The notes: generated by a model from the letters alone, not told the origin. A stretch of DNA of 64,000 bases from Periplaneta americana (GCF_040183065.1 NC_091132.1:158818102-158882101); one strand, 5' to 3'; positions 1 through 17,629 are shown, numbered from the stretch's first letter. A program made the numbers and translations.

Positions 1-6228
<6,228 letters not shown>

Positions 6229-6232
6229 ACCC

Positions 6233-6460
6233 CTGTCTTATATTAGTGTTTTTTAACTGCTCCACCATTTCGACTCTTTCGTCGTCTTTTAATTTGTCGT
6301 ATTCATTAGCATGACAGTGGTCATAGTGACGCTGCAGGTCATATGTTCTTATCAAATTGAGTACAGGTATCTTACTACAAGTTAAACATCTTGCTGCATT
6401 TTCAGACTCTGTAAAAAATGCCTCCTCCCATGAAGGGTTAAACAACGTAGGGTGGAAGAC
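6233..6460 (-). pseudogene. BED/SPIN-DOC-like zinc-finger fragment of a hAT-type transposase
   Basis: The minus strand has an open frame from 6460 leftward. It reads NPSWEEAFF, then CLTC, then LQRHYDHCHANEYDKL. A C-x2-C pair followed by a spaced RHY-x3-H and a YDKL tail matches the N-terminal zinc finger of GTF2IRD2/ZBED-like hAT-derived proteins, which binds transposon DNA. The frame has no stop up to 6229 and continues as poly-Leu through the (CTA)n strand of the array. The rest of the transposase is not found, so the element is broken or lies beyond the array. A TAG before 6460 could be a splice acceptor. Family assignment is by pattern only. Confidence 0.6.
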
Positions 6461-7477
6461 CTACGTAAATCACTATTTGAACTTTCTGCCATAGTGTGCG
6501 TACACAAACTACTCAAGTGTCTAGTACTTACTACTCTAGTCTCCACTGATCGTTCGCATCAACTAAGGCCAGATTCCTCCCTCTCCCTCCCACGAAGCAT
6601 GCACGGACGTGCAGGCTTCCCTGCTCTCTTTGCCCAATACCCATTTCAGCGAGTGCTGACGACCACTGTTCTAAATTAACATAACCTCCAATAGTTTCTT
6701 TTTCAAACCATGTAGTTCTATTTAATTTATTAAGCGTATCATATATTTTAAACAAAGTTTTTGACTGAAATATGTATTCTGAATGCCAGATCGTAACGCA
6801 TGCAATCCGTCTATACACATGGGACATATTTCACATTATTTACATATGCGCGGCATTAATTGTCAAGTTTGGTGACGCCATTTCGAATGGCTGTGACAAG
6901 ACAGCAAGACTTAACGTCAGCCTTATATACTACCTTCAAAGTACACAAATTACTTATAACATTAGAAAAGACACTTACCTTCGTTAACTCTTCCACTGTC
7001 AATCACAAGAAAGGAAATACTGAATATTAAACACAAATGTTGAATTTATATTCGATTCGCAAAAAGCCGTCTTGTTTAGCTTTCTTCTCAGGAGTTGCAA
7101 CTAACTGCACCAGGTTCGCAGCAGGGTTGCCACGTAAAGGAAACACAACCGATGTACTAACTTATGAAACATGTACTTCAGCATAAAATTGTAGTACATT
7201 TCTCACCTTACTATTTTCGTCGATAATGCGTAAAAACATATTTCACATAACACTAAAAAAAAAGTGATTTATAGGCCTATTTATAATTATACCCGAAAAT
7301 GTTTGTTCAAATTAAGAATATTACTAAATATTGTTCACATCCACAATGACATTTAACATTCAAACTAATCACCATAAAAACTGCATGACGACGTTTGATC
7401 AGAAACAACATTATACTGAAAGTCAGCAGAAACATGTCTTTTGCCAATGCGACAACAGATATTTAATATAAATCAAT
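6461..7477. other. Unassigned AT-rich DNA
   Basis: Short overlapping frames exist on both strands at 6450-6990, but none shows a domain, convincing splice signals or codon structure. Nothing else could be named here. Confidence 0.5.
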
Positions 7478-7485
7478 GCTTCAGC

Positions 7486-7680
7486 CAGGGGCGTATTTTG
7501 CGGGCTACCGGCGGTAGCCCAAGGAAATTACAAAAGAAAAAGTTTATAGTATAACATAATATAATAATTTTGTATTATTAGTTTTACCATAGTAATTAAA
7601 ATTAAAGTAATTGTTAGATATATTTTGTGTAATAATAGGGTCAGCAGTAGCCCAAACCCATTAACCAGTATACGCCACTG
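7486..7680. mobile_element. hAT-type MITE (195 bp) with 8-bp target-site duplication
   Basis: The element begins CAGGGGCGTAT and ends with the reverse complement of CAGTGGCGTAT, an 11-bp terminal inverted repeat with one mismatch. It is flanked by a perfect 8-bp duplication, GCTTCAGC, at 7478-7485 and 7681-7688. An 8-bp duplication and CAG-starting ends are diagnostic of hAT transposition. The 195-bp interior has no coding capacity, so it would move only with a transposase supplied elsewhere. Confidence 0.9.
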
Positions 7681-7688
7681 GCTTCAGC

Positions 7689-8744
7689 TAATCATTTTGT
7701 GTTGTTTGGTGTAAAGGTTATAAGCGTAAAGTTATAAAAATTAGTGTGAAGATAAATGGAAATTAAACTTCGGACCCTTATTGCAAATAATTCTCTACAA
7801 AACTAGAATACATCAACTGTTAGTATTCTTTTGATTTTTGCACACCCACGTGTCTAATTTAACTTGCTTGTTCATCTGGGGATCAAAATTCCGTCTGCAC
7901 CCTAACACCACAGAATTACATCAAATTAATCCACCTGCAGTCGACTCAAATTCGGCACCGCTATAATATCGGCGTGTTTAGATTTCTTAATCCTACTGCG
8001 GTATTATTTAATTGATAAAATATTTTCATTGCCGAATATATAAAGGAGTTAGCAGATTTCTGAACTCGTATTACTTTGACATAACCGCGAAGTACAATTA
8101 TTAAAACTAGAGCCAAAGATGACAAATTATGACTTTCATGGCAAGCTTAATCACCATATCGATTTTCAAAGCATCTTTTATGGTATTTTTCATATTAGTC
8201 AACGACACACTGAATTAGTCTAATAAGGGACGAATTAATCTTTAACTTAATTTTATTTTTATTATAGATCAACATAAGTTCCAAAATAATTTCGTTTCTT
8301 CATTTCGACATAGAGTTCGGTCGTAGCTCGTACAATTAGTCAAAATAGTCGTATGCGTAAGACTATACTCGTATATGTGGCAACCCTGGCTCGCAGACGA
8401 ATCATATCAGTGGTACCAATATCTGATAAACGAAAAAAGCGAAAGTGCATGCATAAAAAAGGAAGCATTTCCTCTGAACCTAAAATACTGACGTGCTTTC
8501 GTAAGAGACTAGAATATCCGAGCCATTGAAATTACAATATTCATTACGGATGTACAACGCAGATTCGTGTTGTCCCATATCCCACGAAAGCATTGTAACG
8601 ATGAAAAACGTCACAGCGTGCAAAATTGCCTTCGGTTGTGTTTATTTTTACAAAGTTACGCTATGAAATGAATACCAGTGACGTATGCTGAACCTGGAGT
8701 ATAGGTGTTCTGTTAAAAATATATACTGTAATTGGTCTATAGTC
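7689..8744. other. Unassigned AT-rich DNA
   Basis: I see no open frame with recognisable content, no inverted repeat and no tandem repeat in this stretch. Confidence 0.5.
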
Positions 8745-9235
8745 GCACGAGTTTAGTAGAAATTTCAAATTCATTAACTACTCGTGCTACTTGATTAAAT
8801 AAACCATCTGCTTTTCTATCAGCACTAACATCTACAAAATCAAGAATTTTTCGTAGACATGGCGGAGAAATGTAGATAGTTGAGATTTGTTCTCAATATC
8901 TGAAGTTTCATCAAGTATTATAGCTACAAATGAAACTGAGTTAATTTCGATTTTTATTTCTTCTTTTTCTACATCAGTAATAGCTTTTATAGTATCATTT
9001 TGAATCAATGGAGAAGTTCCTGGAAACACTGTGGAAGAATTTAAATGGTTTTCTAAAAGTAAACCATATTTTTTTTTAACACATTAAAAAAATCTAAAAA
9101 ATTTATTTTGTTCAAAGAACTATCTGATTCATGTCCATGTAGAGGGAGCTCCTGGTTAGCTAGAAGACAAATAGTGTCAATGAATCGTATTAATACAGCT
9201 TTATTTTTCTTTACCCCTTCGTTGTATTTATTGGT
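8745..9235 (-). pseudogene. hAT transposase relic, ZMYM1/DUF4371-like
   Basis: Three minus-strand frames join into one degraded protein: NKYNEGVKKNKAVLIRFID, then LPLHGHESDSSLNKINF, then FPGTSPLIQNDTIKAI, then SFVAIILDETSDIENKSQLS, then FVDVSADRKADGLFNQV. These follow, in order, the central part of DUF4371-type hAT transposases (ZMYM1-like). At least two frameshifts break it, near 9050 and near 8850. The DETSD motif includes a catalytic Asp of the RNase H fold. No start, dimerisation region or terminal repeats were found. It is dead as a gene. Confidence 0.8.
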
Positions 9236-9352
9236 ATCAGTTCTTCGTTGATCATCAAATAAAATATCAATTCACTTGAATAATTTCAAGGGAAAAATTG
9301 TTCCAGGCCGGGTGTCGATCGGGACCCTTTTCTTAGCGCACGAATGCTTCGA

Positions 9353-9612
9353 GGCCACCGGCGTGGCTCAGTCGGTTAAGGCGCTTGCCTGCCGGCCTGA
9401 AGTTGCGTTCGGGCGCGGGTTCGATCCCCGCTTGGGCTGATTACCTGGTTGGGTTTTTCCGAGGTTTTCCCCAACCGTAATGTGAATGCAAGGTAATCTA
9501 CGGCGAATCCTCGGCCTCATCTCGCCAAATATCATCTCGCTATCATCAATCTCATCGACGCTAAATAACCTAGTAGTTGATACAGCGTCGTTAAATAACC
9601 AACTAAAAAAAA
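9353..9612 (+). mobile_element. tRNA-derived SINE, family A
   Basis: The head has a tRNA-like A box (GTGGCTCAGTCGG) and a B box (GGTTCGATCCC). It is followed by a conserved body and an A-rich tail. Flanks carry a perfect 13-bp duplication, ACGAATGCTTCGA, at 9340-9352 and 9613-9625. It would be transcribed by RNA polymerase III and moved by a LINE. Other family A copies lie at 27964-28224 and 33146-33395, both minus strand. Confidence 0.93.
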
Positions 9613-10100
9613 ACGAATGCTTCGAACTGTACAATAAAGAATGATTTATCGTTTTATAATTTTCCACAAGATGATGGACTAAGAAAGAAGTGGCGCTTAG
9701 CCATTTCTCGCGAAGGGGACAAGCCAGGGACTCCTTGAATGACAAGCAGAGCATCACGTGTCTGCAGGAGACATTTCAAAGAAGCTGATGTTAGCATTAG
9801 CATAACAATAAAACGTTTCCATCCTACGTAGAAATTAATATTTGGTCCTACAAAATATATCTGTTATGATAAGAACTGATAATAGAGGAGAAAAACTGCT
9901 TGCTTCCTACTGTGGTACAATCCGTATTTGATGATTTCCCTAAACAGAAACAAAATTTTTCAAACATAAGTAGAGGCAACAAAAGAAGAGTAACAGAAGT
10001 GGTAAATAACATCCATCCTGCAAAGAAAAATAAACCCAATGTTGAAACAGGTACATCAGCTTTCAATGAAGGAAATGTTTCAAATGAAAAAACTAATATT
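9613..10100 (+). pseudogene. THAP-domain relic next to the SINE insertion
   Basis: A single + frame from 9613 reads LSFYNFPQDDGLRKKW, then SRVCRRHFKEADV. This fits the middle and second half of a THAP zinc finger: aromatic-x-FP, K-W, then C-x2-H-F. One TGA interrupts it near 9736. After a stop and a frameshift, LLPTVVQSVFDDFP (from 9900) matches the conserved AVPTIF-like end of THAP domains, followed by a Lys/Asn-rich stretch. The first zinc-binding Cys pair is not clear; the SINE sits at that edge. THAP domains bind DNA and are common in P-type transposases. This copy is not functional. Confidence 0.7.
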
Positions 10101-10271
10101 AACTTCAATGTTTACATCATGCTCTTCACTTTCTCATCAAGTCTATTCCGGTAATGCTTGGTAAGTAAAACAAACCATAAAACTTACTTACATTTCATCT
10201 GAGAAGCGGACAAAGCAATGTCGCCACTTTCAAAACAGCTTTGCTTGTAATATGAGAGTTTTGACATTTAC
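10099..10271 (+). repeat. Interspersed repeat, left copy (partner at 56410-56593)
   Basis: This stretch aligns by eye over its whole length with 56410-56593 in the same orientation, with scattered differences. Shared blocks include TTCAATGTTTACATCA, GTAATGCTTGGTAAGT and a TTTGACATTTAC end. The upstream and downstream flanks do not match. No terminal inverted repeats or coding content were seen, so its class is unknown. Confidence 0.75.
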
Positions 10272-10762
10272 ATTTCGTTATACCAAACGGCCGCCATGAT
10301 TGCAAGTTGATTTTACTGAATTCAGAGTTGCCAACCTTGATAACTATGTTGAAATATTACAAACTGCTCTAGAGTTGTAATGAAAACTAATGCCTTCTAT
10401 GTATGCTATAATGTATGTAAAACTCATATCCAAAAGACTGTATTAATTAATATACATTATACAAAACAAATCATTGCATTTGAAATGTACTGAACTTTAT
10501 TTAAACACGTCAAACTTCACTGAACAAAAAGAAATGGAAATTATTCCAACTGAACACGAAATTTTACAAGTAACTGAATGATTTTTACTCCTTCATATTC
10601 CTAGATTGTGAACTAAATCACTTTCAGCATTTAGCGTATTTACGTTGGCCAGACTGCTAACATCTATCAGTAGTTTATAGTGCAATGTACGTACTGTATA
10701 TTAAGATTTGAAAACATTTTCAAAATATACTATTACGCAAAAAGTACTGTACAATACACATT

Positions 10763-11115
10763 TCGATCGTCCAGTTCAAAAGTGCAACAACTCAAAAATT
10801 GCCATTTTTTAGTTATTTATACCGAATCAATATTGAGATAAGCCATATTTACAACCAAAAAGAAAAAAAAATTAATAAACTGCTTCAGAAGTAATTATAA
10901 CTATGGACTTAATTAATTATTACTACATTTCGAAATGTATTAATAATGAACTCGAAGATTGTGATAAACTCGTCGTGAATACTGACTCATTTCTAATTGT
11001 CGTGGGTATGAACCAAAACTCTGTTCCTTTCTAGGTGATTTATTTGAAACCTTCAACTGAAGATATCTCAAAACTTGTTTTTTTGAGTTGTCGCACTTTT
11101 GAACCAGACGATCGA
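10763..11115. repeat. Inverted-repeat pair (about 35-bp arms), possible MITE
   Basis: 10763-10798 and 11080-11115 are near-perfect reverse complements, both containing GTTCAAAAGTG and a following CAACTCAAAAA. The spacer of about 280 bp is AT-rich and holds no recognisable gene. The ends of the arms do not show a clear target duplication. It may be a miniature DNA transposon or the subterminal part of a larger one. Confidence 0.7.
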
Positions 11116-12781
11116 TTTGTGAAGCGCATTACAAAATCTCCGAAACTGAAAAATTCGCTATGCTCGTTTTTCAAACTTTATCTCGATTTTGTAAAAAGCA
11201 GTTCCCAACCTTGGATTGTAATATAGGCCTACTATTGTAGCATTAAACTTAAAACTAGGGCAGTAGAGTGACGTAAAACTCTCTTATATTCAGTTTAACA
11301 AATTCACAGAATGACTTTTCTTTTCTGACTGCAAAAATTATATATTTATATATTTAAATGTCTGTAAGGATAAAAAATGCAAATAATAATAACCCTACAG
11401 AGCAAGGGTCGATTTCACAAAATTGAGTTAAATCACACTTAGCTAGTTCTTCATGAAATATAGGTCATCTTTTAAATAGTTACGCGTTTCACCATGCCGA
11501 ATTAAGTGTCATTTTGGTAATGACGACTTATTATTACACTATAGTCAGTAGAACACATTTTGAGGAAGAATCAAGCAGTTTTCACGTTCACAAAAACGTA
11601 CTACCATTGTTACTGATTAAAATATGAGTGCAAAAAAGGAAAGAGGATATGGGGATCAATTTCTTTTGAGGTCGATAAAATACTGCTTAAATTAGTGATA
11701 AAAAAAAGACAGTACAAAATAAGAAAACGGATGTGAGAAACGGCCTAATTTCTAGAAAAGAGATAAAATGTACTAATTGATGTGATTTACAACCAGTAGA
11801 CAGCATTTTAGTGAATAACTTAATAGCATATCAAGTTTGAATTGTTTAGAATTACTTCGCTGAATATATCTAAGACAAAGCGTATTAGCCCGTAACAAAG
11901 CAGCAGACTAGTTTCCATTGAGATAAGATTTTACTATACAAAAGTTAGATTAATGAACGTACCGAAAACTTTACATTCTACAGCATTATATACGGCAATT
12001 AACTTTGCGCATTGTAATCAGTGTCAAATTGTATATAAATAATTCATACACCTAAATGTTAAAATATATACCAAAACATGGAAAATTTATTCATTTTTAC
12101 TCTCGGTCTGCAGTCTATGTCGAATATTCCTCAGAATTTCACGATCTCAAGTTCTACCAAGGCGAAAACGGAGAATAAATTATTTGTCGTGAAGTTCTGT
12201 ATAGAAGCAATTTCGTTTTATTTATAATACATTTTTGTTTTTATTTTGCACGGGGAAGTCATAACTATCCAGTCCTTGCCATAAAATACATGATTCATTT
12301 ACTAGTTTCACCACCATTTTCAGAGACTTAAATTAGCTAAGCGGTCAAAATCGGGTTCTTAAATCTAAGCCTTGCTTACAGCGCTAAACTGTCCTTAAAT
12401 GTGTGATGAAATGCAACTTCGGCTGAACGAAGATTCTACGAAAACTTAAATTTAAGTATGGATGATGAAATCGGCCCTAAGTCTAAAGTTGAACGTGACA
12501 AAAATGGGGGGAAAAAAAATATATATATATATATTCTTCCTATTTTTGTCACGTGAAGTGAAATGTGGCAACATGTAATATCCAAAAGCAATCAGATTAT
12601 GAAAGTGTTATGATAAAAATTTCAAGAATTAAGTAGTTCTCAGCAGTGGGTATATTAAAAAAAAATTAATACCATTCTGAGGAACATAACCAATAACTAC
12701 TCAGATTCCAATTCTTGCTCGGCTGTAGGTCTTAAACGTGTGAAGAAAATTCCTAGAACTCGCACTGAATAGCTTTTAGCA
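11116..12781. other. Unassigned DNA, likely 3' UTR and flank of the zinc-finger gene
   Basis: No coding region is recognisable. The part nearest 12781 lies just past the zinc-finger stop codon and should hold its 3' UTR. On the minus strand, AATAAA polyadenylation candidates lie at 12217-12222 and 12086-12091. A short AT repeat lies near 12520-12533. Confidence 0.45.
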
Positions 12782-13703
12782 TTATGTGTGCAAACGTACA
12801 TGGCTATTGAAACGGGTTCTCCTTGAAAATGTTTTCCCACAAACATCGCATTTGAATGGTTTCTCATTAGAATGTGTACGCAGATGCATTGCGAGAGCAG
12901 TCGAATGTGCAAAACATTTACCACAAACATCGCATTTAACTGGCTTAACGCCAGAATGAGTTCGCGCATGCGTTCTGAGATGACTCGACTGTGCAAAACA
13001 TCTCCCACAAACTTCACATTTGAATGGTTTCTGGCCGGAATGCGTCCGTGCATGTTCCTTGAGATGACCCGAGCGTAGAAAACATTTCCCACAATCATCG
13101 CATTTGAATGGCCTCTCGCCAGAATGCATACGTGTATGCACTGTAAGATCACCCATCTGTACGAAACATTTCCCACAAACCTGACATTTGAATGACCTCT
13201 CGCCAGAGTGCGTACGTGCGTGCATCGTGAGATGACCCAACTGTACGAAACATTTTCCACAAACGTGGCATTTGAATGGCTTCTCGCCGGAGTGAGTTCG
13301 AGAATGCACTGATAGAGCACTGGAGTGTATATAGCATTTTCCACAGACACTGCATTTGAATGGCTTCTCGCCTGTGTGCGTTCGGATATGTAATTTGAGA
13401 TGTTCTAAACGTAGATAATTCTTCCCACAGATATCACATTCAAATCTCCTTTCTGTGTTGTGGGTGCTCAAATGCATTTTCTGGCTTTGCAGGGTCTGTA
13501 ATAATTTGCCGCAAATATTACACTCAAATGAACTTCCCTCTGTGCGACTGTCTGCTGATGACTCCACGCTATTTTTTCTTCTAAAGACTTGATCATAAGG
13601 CCGGAGTTCAGGTGAACTATCTATGACAGGATTCTCTGAAAGATAATTTTCAATTCTTGTGGGGTTCACCTGTAGCAGTCTATTTCCCTCAGTGATCAAA
13701 GAG
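12782..13703 (-). CDS. C2H2 zinc-finger protein, exon 4 (nine-finger array and stop)
   Basis: This terminal exon encodes 306 residues plus a split Ser codon. It starts at a TTACAG acceptor (exon base 13703) and ends at TAA (12782-12784). Nine C2H2 fingers lie at about residues 156-402 of the predicted 403-residue protein. They are joined mostly by THSGEKP/THTGEKP linkers typical of DNA-binding arrays. Each finger keeps C-x2-C and H-x3-H; the first two fingers are the most divergent. The upstream exons (29277-29372, 23613-23735, 21101-21171) have compatible phases 0/0/2. The product is probably a nuclear sequence-specific DNA-binding regulator; its targets cannot be inferred. The only triplet near the exon start that a bacterial-style caller might use is TTG, so translation must begin in an upstream exon. 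Confidence 0.93.
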
Positions 13704-14396
13704 CTGTAATCAAAACATCCCTTCAGTGGAAGTTACGACCATCACTACAACGAAATCTAACAACATCGTCACTAAAGTGAAATGTAAAATGTTAAACCAT
13801 GAAAAAATGTAAGGAATGTGCAAAGAAGATCAGGATAGGAAAGTTAGACAGGTGTGATGTTAGAAGTCACATCGGCAGATTAAAGCAAAATAAAGCCGTG
13901 GAAGTAATTGGATAGGCCATTTCATAAGCGGAGTTAAGGGGGGGTCATGGGGAGGCCCCGCCCCCACCCTCAAACTTGTCTGAACTCTTTTTCTATTAAC
14001 GTTAGAAAACAAAAATTCAAAAGATATTTTTTGCTTTTATTTATGATTAAGTTTCTGTGCTTAAATTGATGAGTCTTCAGCTCACGTGACTGGACTATAG
14101 CATTTATTTTTCATTTCTGAATATATAAGAATTTCTATACCTCATTTGGGGAATGAAAGCACTGAACTGTCTCTTTTGTAACAGCCTGTATTCATGCGTT
14201 AAAAGTCTGCAGATATTCAGGCGTCACTTGGAGATGTATGAATAACGCAGGCTATTGCACAATAATGCAGAAAAAAGAAAAGTGATTCTGGTGTAATGTG
14301 TAAACTTAAAGATGTGATTATAATAAAGTAATTAGAGTTTAGATTTCAAATGATATCTTCAGGAAGAGAAATTTTACATAAAAAGTTTCTGTTAGC
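13704..14396. other. Intron 3 sequence, unassigned part
   Basis: This is intronic DNA of the zinc-finger gene directly upstream of exon 4. A C-rich run (GGCCCCGCCCCCACCC) lies near 13953. I see no further exon or repeat structure. Confidence 0.5.
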
Positions 14397-15125
14397 ACTG
14401 TACGTAGTTTTATGCTCGACCATGACGAAATGTAGTAATTATACACCTGGTAGCAGCCCTTTAATGGACCTCATTAAAGTACACCTATAAAGTTCAAGTG
14501 TTCCACCAATCAGAAAATAGCATTGTAGCAATATGAAAGCGCAAGTATCGATTATTCTCGGATATGTAATCGACAGACAACTAGCGAAACGTCACGGAGG
14601 CTGGAAATCCAATACTGTCGCAGAAGGTTTATGTTGAAGAATCGATCCAAAATAAAACTGAAATCTCAAATACAATATTAAACTCAGTCGAAAAAAACAA
14701 CAAACAAATTAACATCAATTCACCGTCATCTTCCAGTCTTTCACAAGCACATTCCCGCAAATTCATTTCACCAATTGCACAATAAATCACCTACAATTGA
14801 AATAAAGCCAGTTCTGTTAGTGTAATAATTAGCGTTAATTGTAAATAATATTAAAATAAATTCAATTTTTCATCTCGTTTTTCAATGTCTAATTTAATTT
14901 CAATGATATTTCAAGATTAATGTTTATTTTACTCTCTAGATTATATCAAGGTAATGTGGACATTTGTTTCTCGGAAAAAATCAATGCTTTCGCGTCTGCG
15001 CACATCTCACAATTTACGAGCTATTGCACTAGGTCAGTTCCGCTCCTCAGTCAGATAAGAATAAAATGAATACTTCTGAATAATTTTAAGTTAGAAATAT
15101 GGTCGAGCATAAAAAGTCGTATGAA
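14397..15125. mobile_element. Probable DNA-transposon remnant with inverted ends
   Basis: TTTTATGCTCGACCAT at the left (about 14408-14423) is repeated in inverted orientation at the right (about 15101-15116). Inside, on the + strand, a TAG acceptor near 14580 is followed by an open stretch reading EAGNPILSQKVYVEES, which is polar and low-complexity to its stop near 14786. I do not recognise the protein. No target duplication was resolved. The element sits in intron 3 of the zinc-finger gene, next to a strong palindrome. Confidence 0.5.
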
Positions 15126-15131
15126 TCTTGA

Positions 15132-15225
15132 CTATAATGGTAATTAAGACGCTCGTATGAAAATTATGAAACTCGCTAGCGCTAGTTTCATAAACATACT
15201 CGCGTCTTAATTACTACCATTATAG
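15132..15225. repeat. 94-bp near-perfect palindrome (hairpin)
   Basis: The left arm begins CTATAATGGTAATTAAGACG and the right arm is its reverse complement with a few mismatches. The centre is AGCGCTAG-like, with almost no loop. ATGAAACT and AGTTTCAT lie next to the centre. It can form a stable cruciform or RNA hairpin. It may be the end of the adjacent transposon or a small foldback element. Confidence 0.85.
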
Positions 15226-16089
15226 GCTCGTTGCATAATGTACTATTATTGATGTATGCATGTGTTTCTGTACGAGAGAGAAAAAGAAGAAGATTGTTTT
15301 AAGTTATGCCCTACAATTTGTAGTAGATCAACAGTTCAAGCCCTATACACCTCAGTCCGAAACATCGCGGTTGTGGATGTAACTTTGTAAGAAACATGCC
15401 CTCGAAAATACCTTTGTTAAATAATCATATTCCGATATACTGTACCACAGTCAAGCTATAATGGGGGAAGGAGTTAAATGATGTCCCCCACAACTCCATT
15501 ATAGGGGGATTGTATGGCTTTGCTTTGCCCCCCCCCCTCCAAGAAAACTTGTTCCCTCTCTGCCTGTGGGCTACATAAACACATGAATCTTACGAAGCTA
15601 AAAAATTTGTGAAGCAAGTCATGAAAATTACACTTAAGACTACAACGAACAAATTGGCTATGACTAAATAAAAGCTAGTGATTTGGGACCACAGTGCATA
15701 GTTCGTTTAAAGACTAGATGGGAGGCTTTCCATGCTGGTAACCTCGGTTGGAATACTGGTGAGACCAAGTAGACAAGGACTATGTTAGGTGCTATCAATG
15801 TTCCAAGTTACTCATTTAATGGGAGTAAACTCTTATCTTTAAGGCCTCAAAACAGGTACTAAATATCTTAAAAGTAGAACATGAAAAAAGTTCTGAAATC
15901 TGAAAATCGGAAGAAACAAGTCCATGTAACATTACCAAAACAGATATGAAACACAAAACACATAATAAGCCTATAATGAGAACTAAATGAAGGTAGCTGT
16001 ACAGGATAAATAACTAATTGAATAAATAATATCGAACATTCTACAACAGTGACAAAAATAAGCGTTCTATATTTTTCTAAATAAAACAA

Positions 16090-17121
16090 TGACAATGATT
16101 TGGACAGACTATATGAATGGAGTATTGACAATTTTCTGCTGTTAAATCCTAATAAATGTTATTCTAAAAATAAGACATTTGCTTAAAATTCGTATGAAAT
16201 TAATGATGTGAAATTATTTAGAGGAGAATCATTTAAGTATTTGGGTATTTATTTTACACATAACTTATATTTTAAAATGTACTTAAATCACGTTGTAATT
16301 GATGCATATAGAAAATTAGGATTTATAATTAGAACTACAAAAGAATTAAAAAATTTAATACTATTGATAATCTATATAAAATTATAGTTAGAAGTAAGCT
16401 AGATTTTGCGTCTATAATATGGTCACCTCAGTTCCAGTCCCATCAGATCCAAATAGAAAGGATACAGAAAAGATTTTTACGTTATTTATATTTTAAAAAA
16501 ACATCACGTGTGTCTTATGAAAAGCATATTTCATACAATCAGTTACTTTTTTAATTTAATTATAAAACTTAAAAATCTAGACGATTAATAAATAGCCAAA
16601 TTTTACTCTATAAGATTGTTAGCGGTATACTGAATTAACTGTGACTTTCTTGAATTCCTTCAGTTCAATGTAAAAAGAACAGAATTATGTAATAGGCAAC
16701 CTTTTGTTATTCCAATTCCTAGAACTGTTTTCTTCAAGAACTTTCCATTGTTTGTTATGTGTAATACTTACAACTCTCTGTCTTTAAACCGTGATTCTCA
16801 ATTATATTTCAGTTTAACAGTTAAAAAATTTCATACAATATTAAAAAGAATTATATTTCCTTATTATATTTAAATTATGAATAAGTGCATTATAATATTT
16901 TTTACTCTAGTTTTGAAATAATTTTGCATTATTATATTGACATTTGGCACTATATTAACTGCAATATTATATTCTACCATCTATTATGTATCTTTCTTTC
17001 ATCAATTTGTGTTGTTTTGTTTTTCTTATTATTTATTTTGAATATGCATCAATGAAAGCCACCTATAATTGGAAGCTTCCCTCTGTTGGTGGTGGAGTTT
17101 AAAATAAAATAAATAAACAAA
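16090..17121 (+). mobile_element. 5'-truncated LINE, Jockey-like, coding relic
   Basis: Broken + frames read NDLDRLYEWSIDNFLLLNPN, then FKYLGIYF, then YRKLGFIIRTTKEL, then FASIIWSPQFQSHQIQIERI. This is the segment after the reverse-transcriptase YADD in Jockey/CR1-type LINEs. Several stops and frameshifts are present. The 3' end has a GTTGGTGGTGGAGTTT segment followed by an AAATAAAATAAATAAA tail near 17100-17121. It lies in intron 3 of the zinc-finger gene, opposite to its transcription. Confidence 0.75.
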
Positions 17122-17358
17122 CCCCACAAGCGGCATTACAATAAATCTTTAACATATTTTCAACATTGCAACTCTCAAATTTCTGCTGAATGTTCGACAA
17201 GACAAGTTTGTATGCCAAAGAAGGTCATTCAGCATCAACAGAGCTCAATGGGGCTTTCTTCAAAGAATCCTATTTCAGGTACAATATATTTGTTTGAAAG
17301 CTCACCATCATTTCCACTTAATATATTATACATTCACACGATAGACTGAAAGCCAGAG

Positions 17359-17629
17359 GTCCACACCTGTGGAGTAACGGCTAGCGCGTCTGGCCGCGAA
17401 ACCAGGTGGCCCGGGTTCGATTCCCGATCGGGGCAAGTTACCTGGTTGAGGTTTTTTCCGGGGTTTTTCCTCAATCCAATATGAGCAAATGCTGGGTAAC
17501 TTTCAGTGCTGGATCCCGGACTCATTTCATCGGCATTATCACCTTCATCTCAATCAGACACTAAATAACCTAAGCTGTTGATAAAGCGTCGTAAAATAAC
17601 CCAATAAAATAAAAAAAATAAAAAAAAAA
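17359..17629 (+). mobile_element. tRNA-derived SINE, family B
   Basis: The head reads GTCCACACCTGTGGAGTAACG with a B box, GGTTCGATTCC. The body contains TACCTGGTTGAGG, and the copy ends in a long A-rich tail. A short duplication CCAGAG flanks it at 17353-17358 and 17630-17635. Other family B copies are at 27838-28346 (interrupted), 28450-28703 and 47114-47373. Families A and B share the 3' body motif AAATAACCTA and a GCGTCG block. Confidence 0.92.

Noticed and set aside
9353-9440. tRNA gene (and similar heads at 17359, 33900 and 40460)
   Set aside because: A and B boxes are present, but the cloverleaf is incomplete, the body and A-rich tail follow, and target duplications flank each copy, so these are SINEs.
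9368-9757. 129-codon minus-strand frame
   Set aside because: It runs antisense through the SINE and the THAP relic and shows only repeat-derived peptides.
12697-13350. 217-codon minus-strand frame overlapping the zinc-finger exon
   Set aside because: It is an out-of-frame reading of the repeated finger sequence; the true frame gives nine perfect C2H2 fingers.
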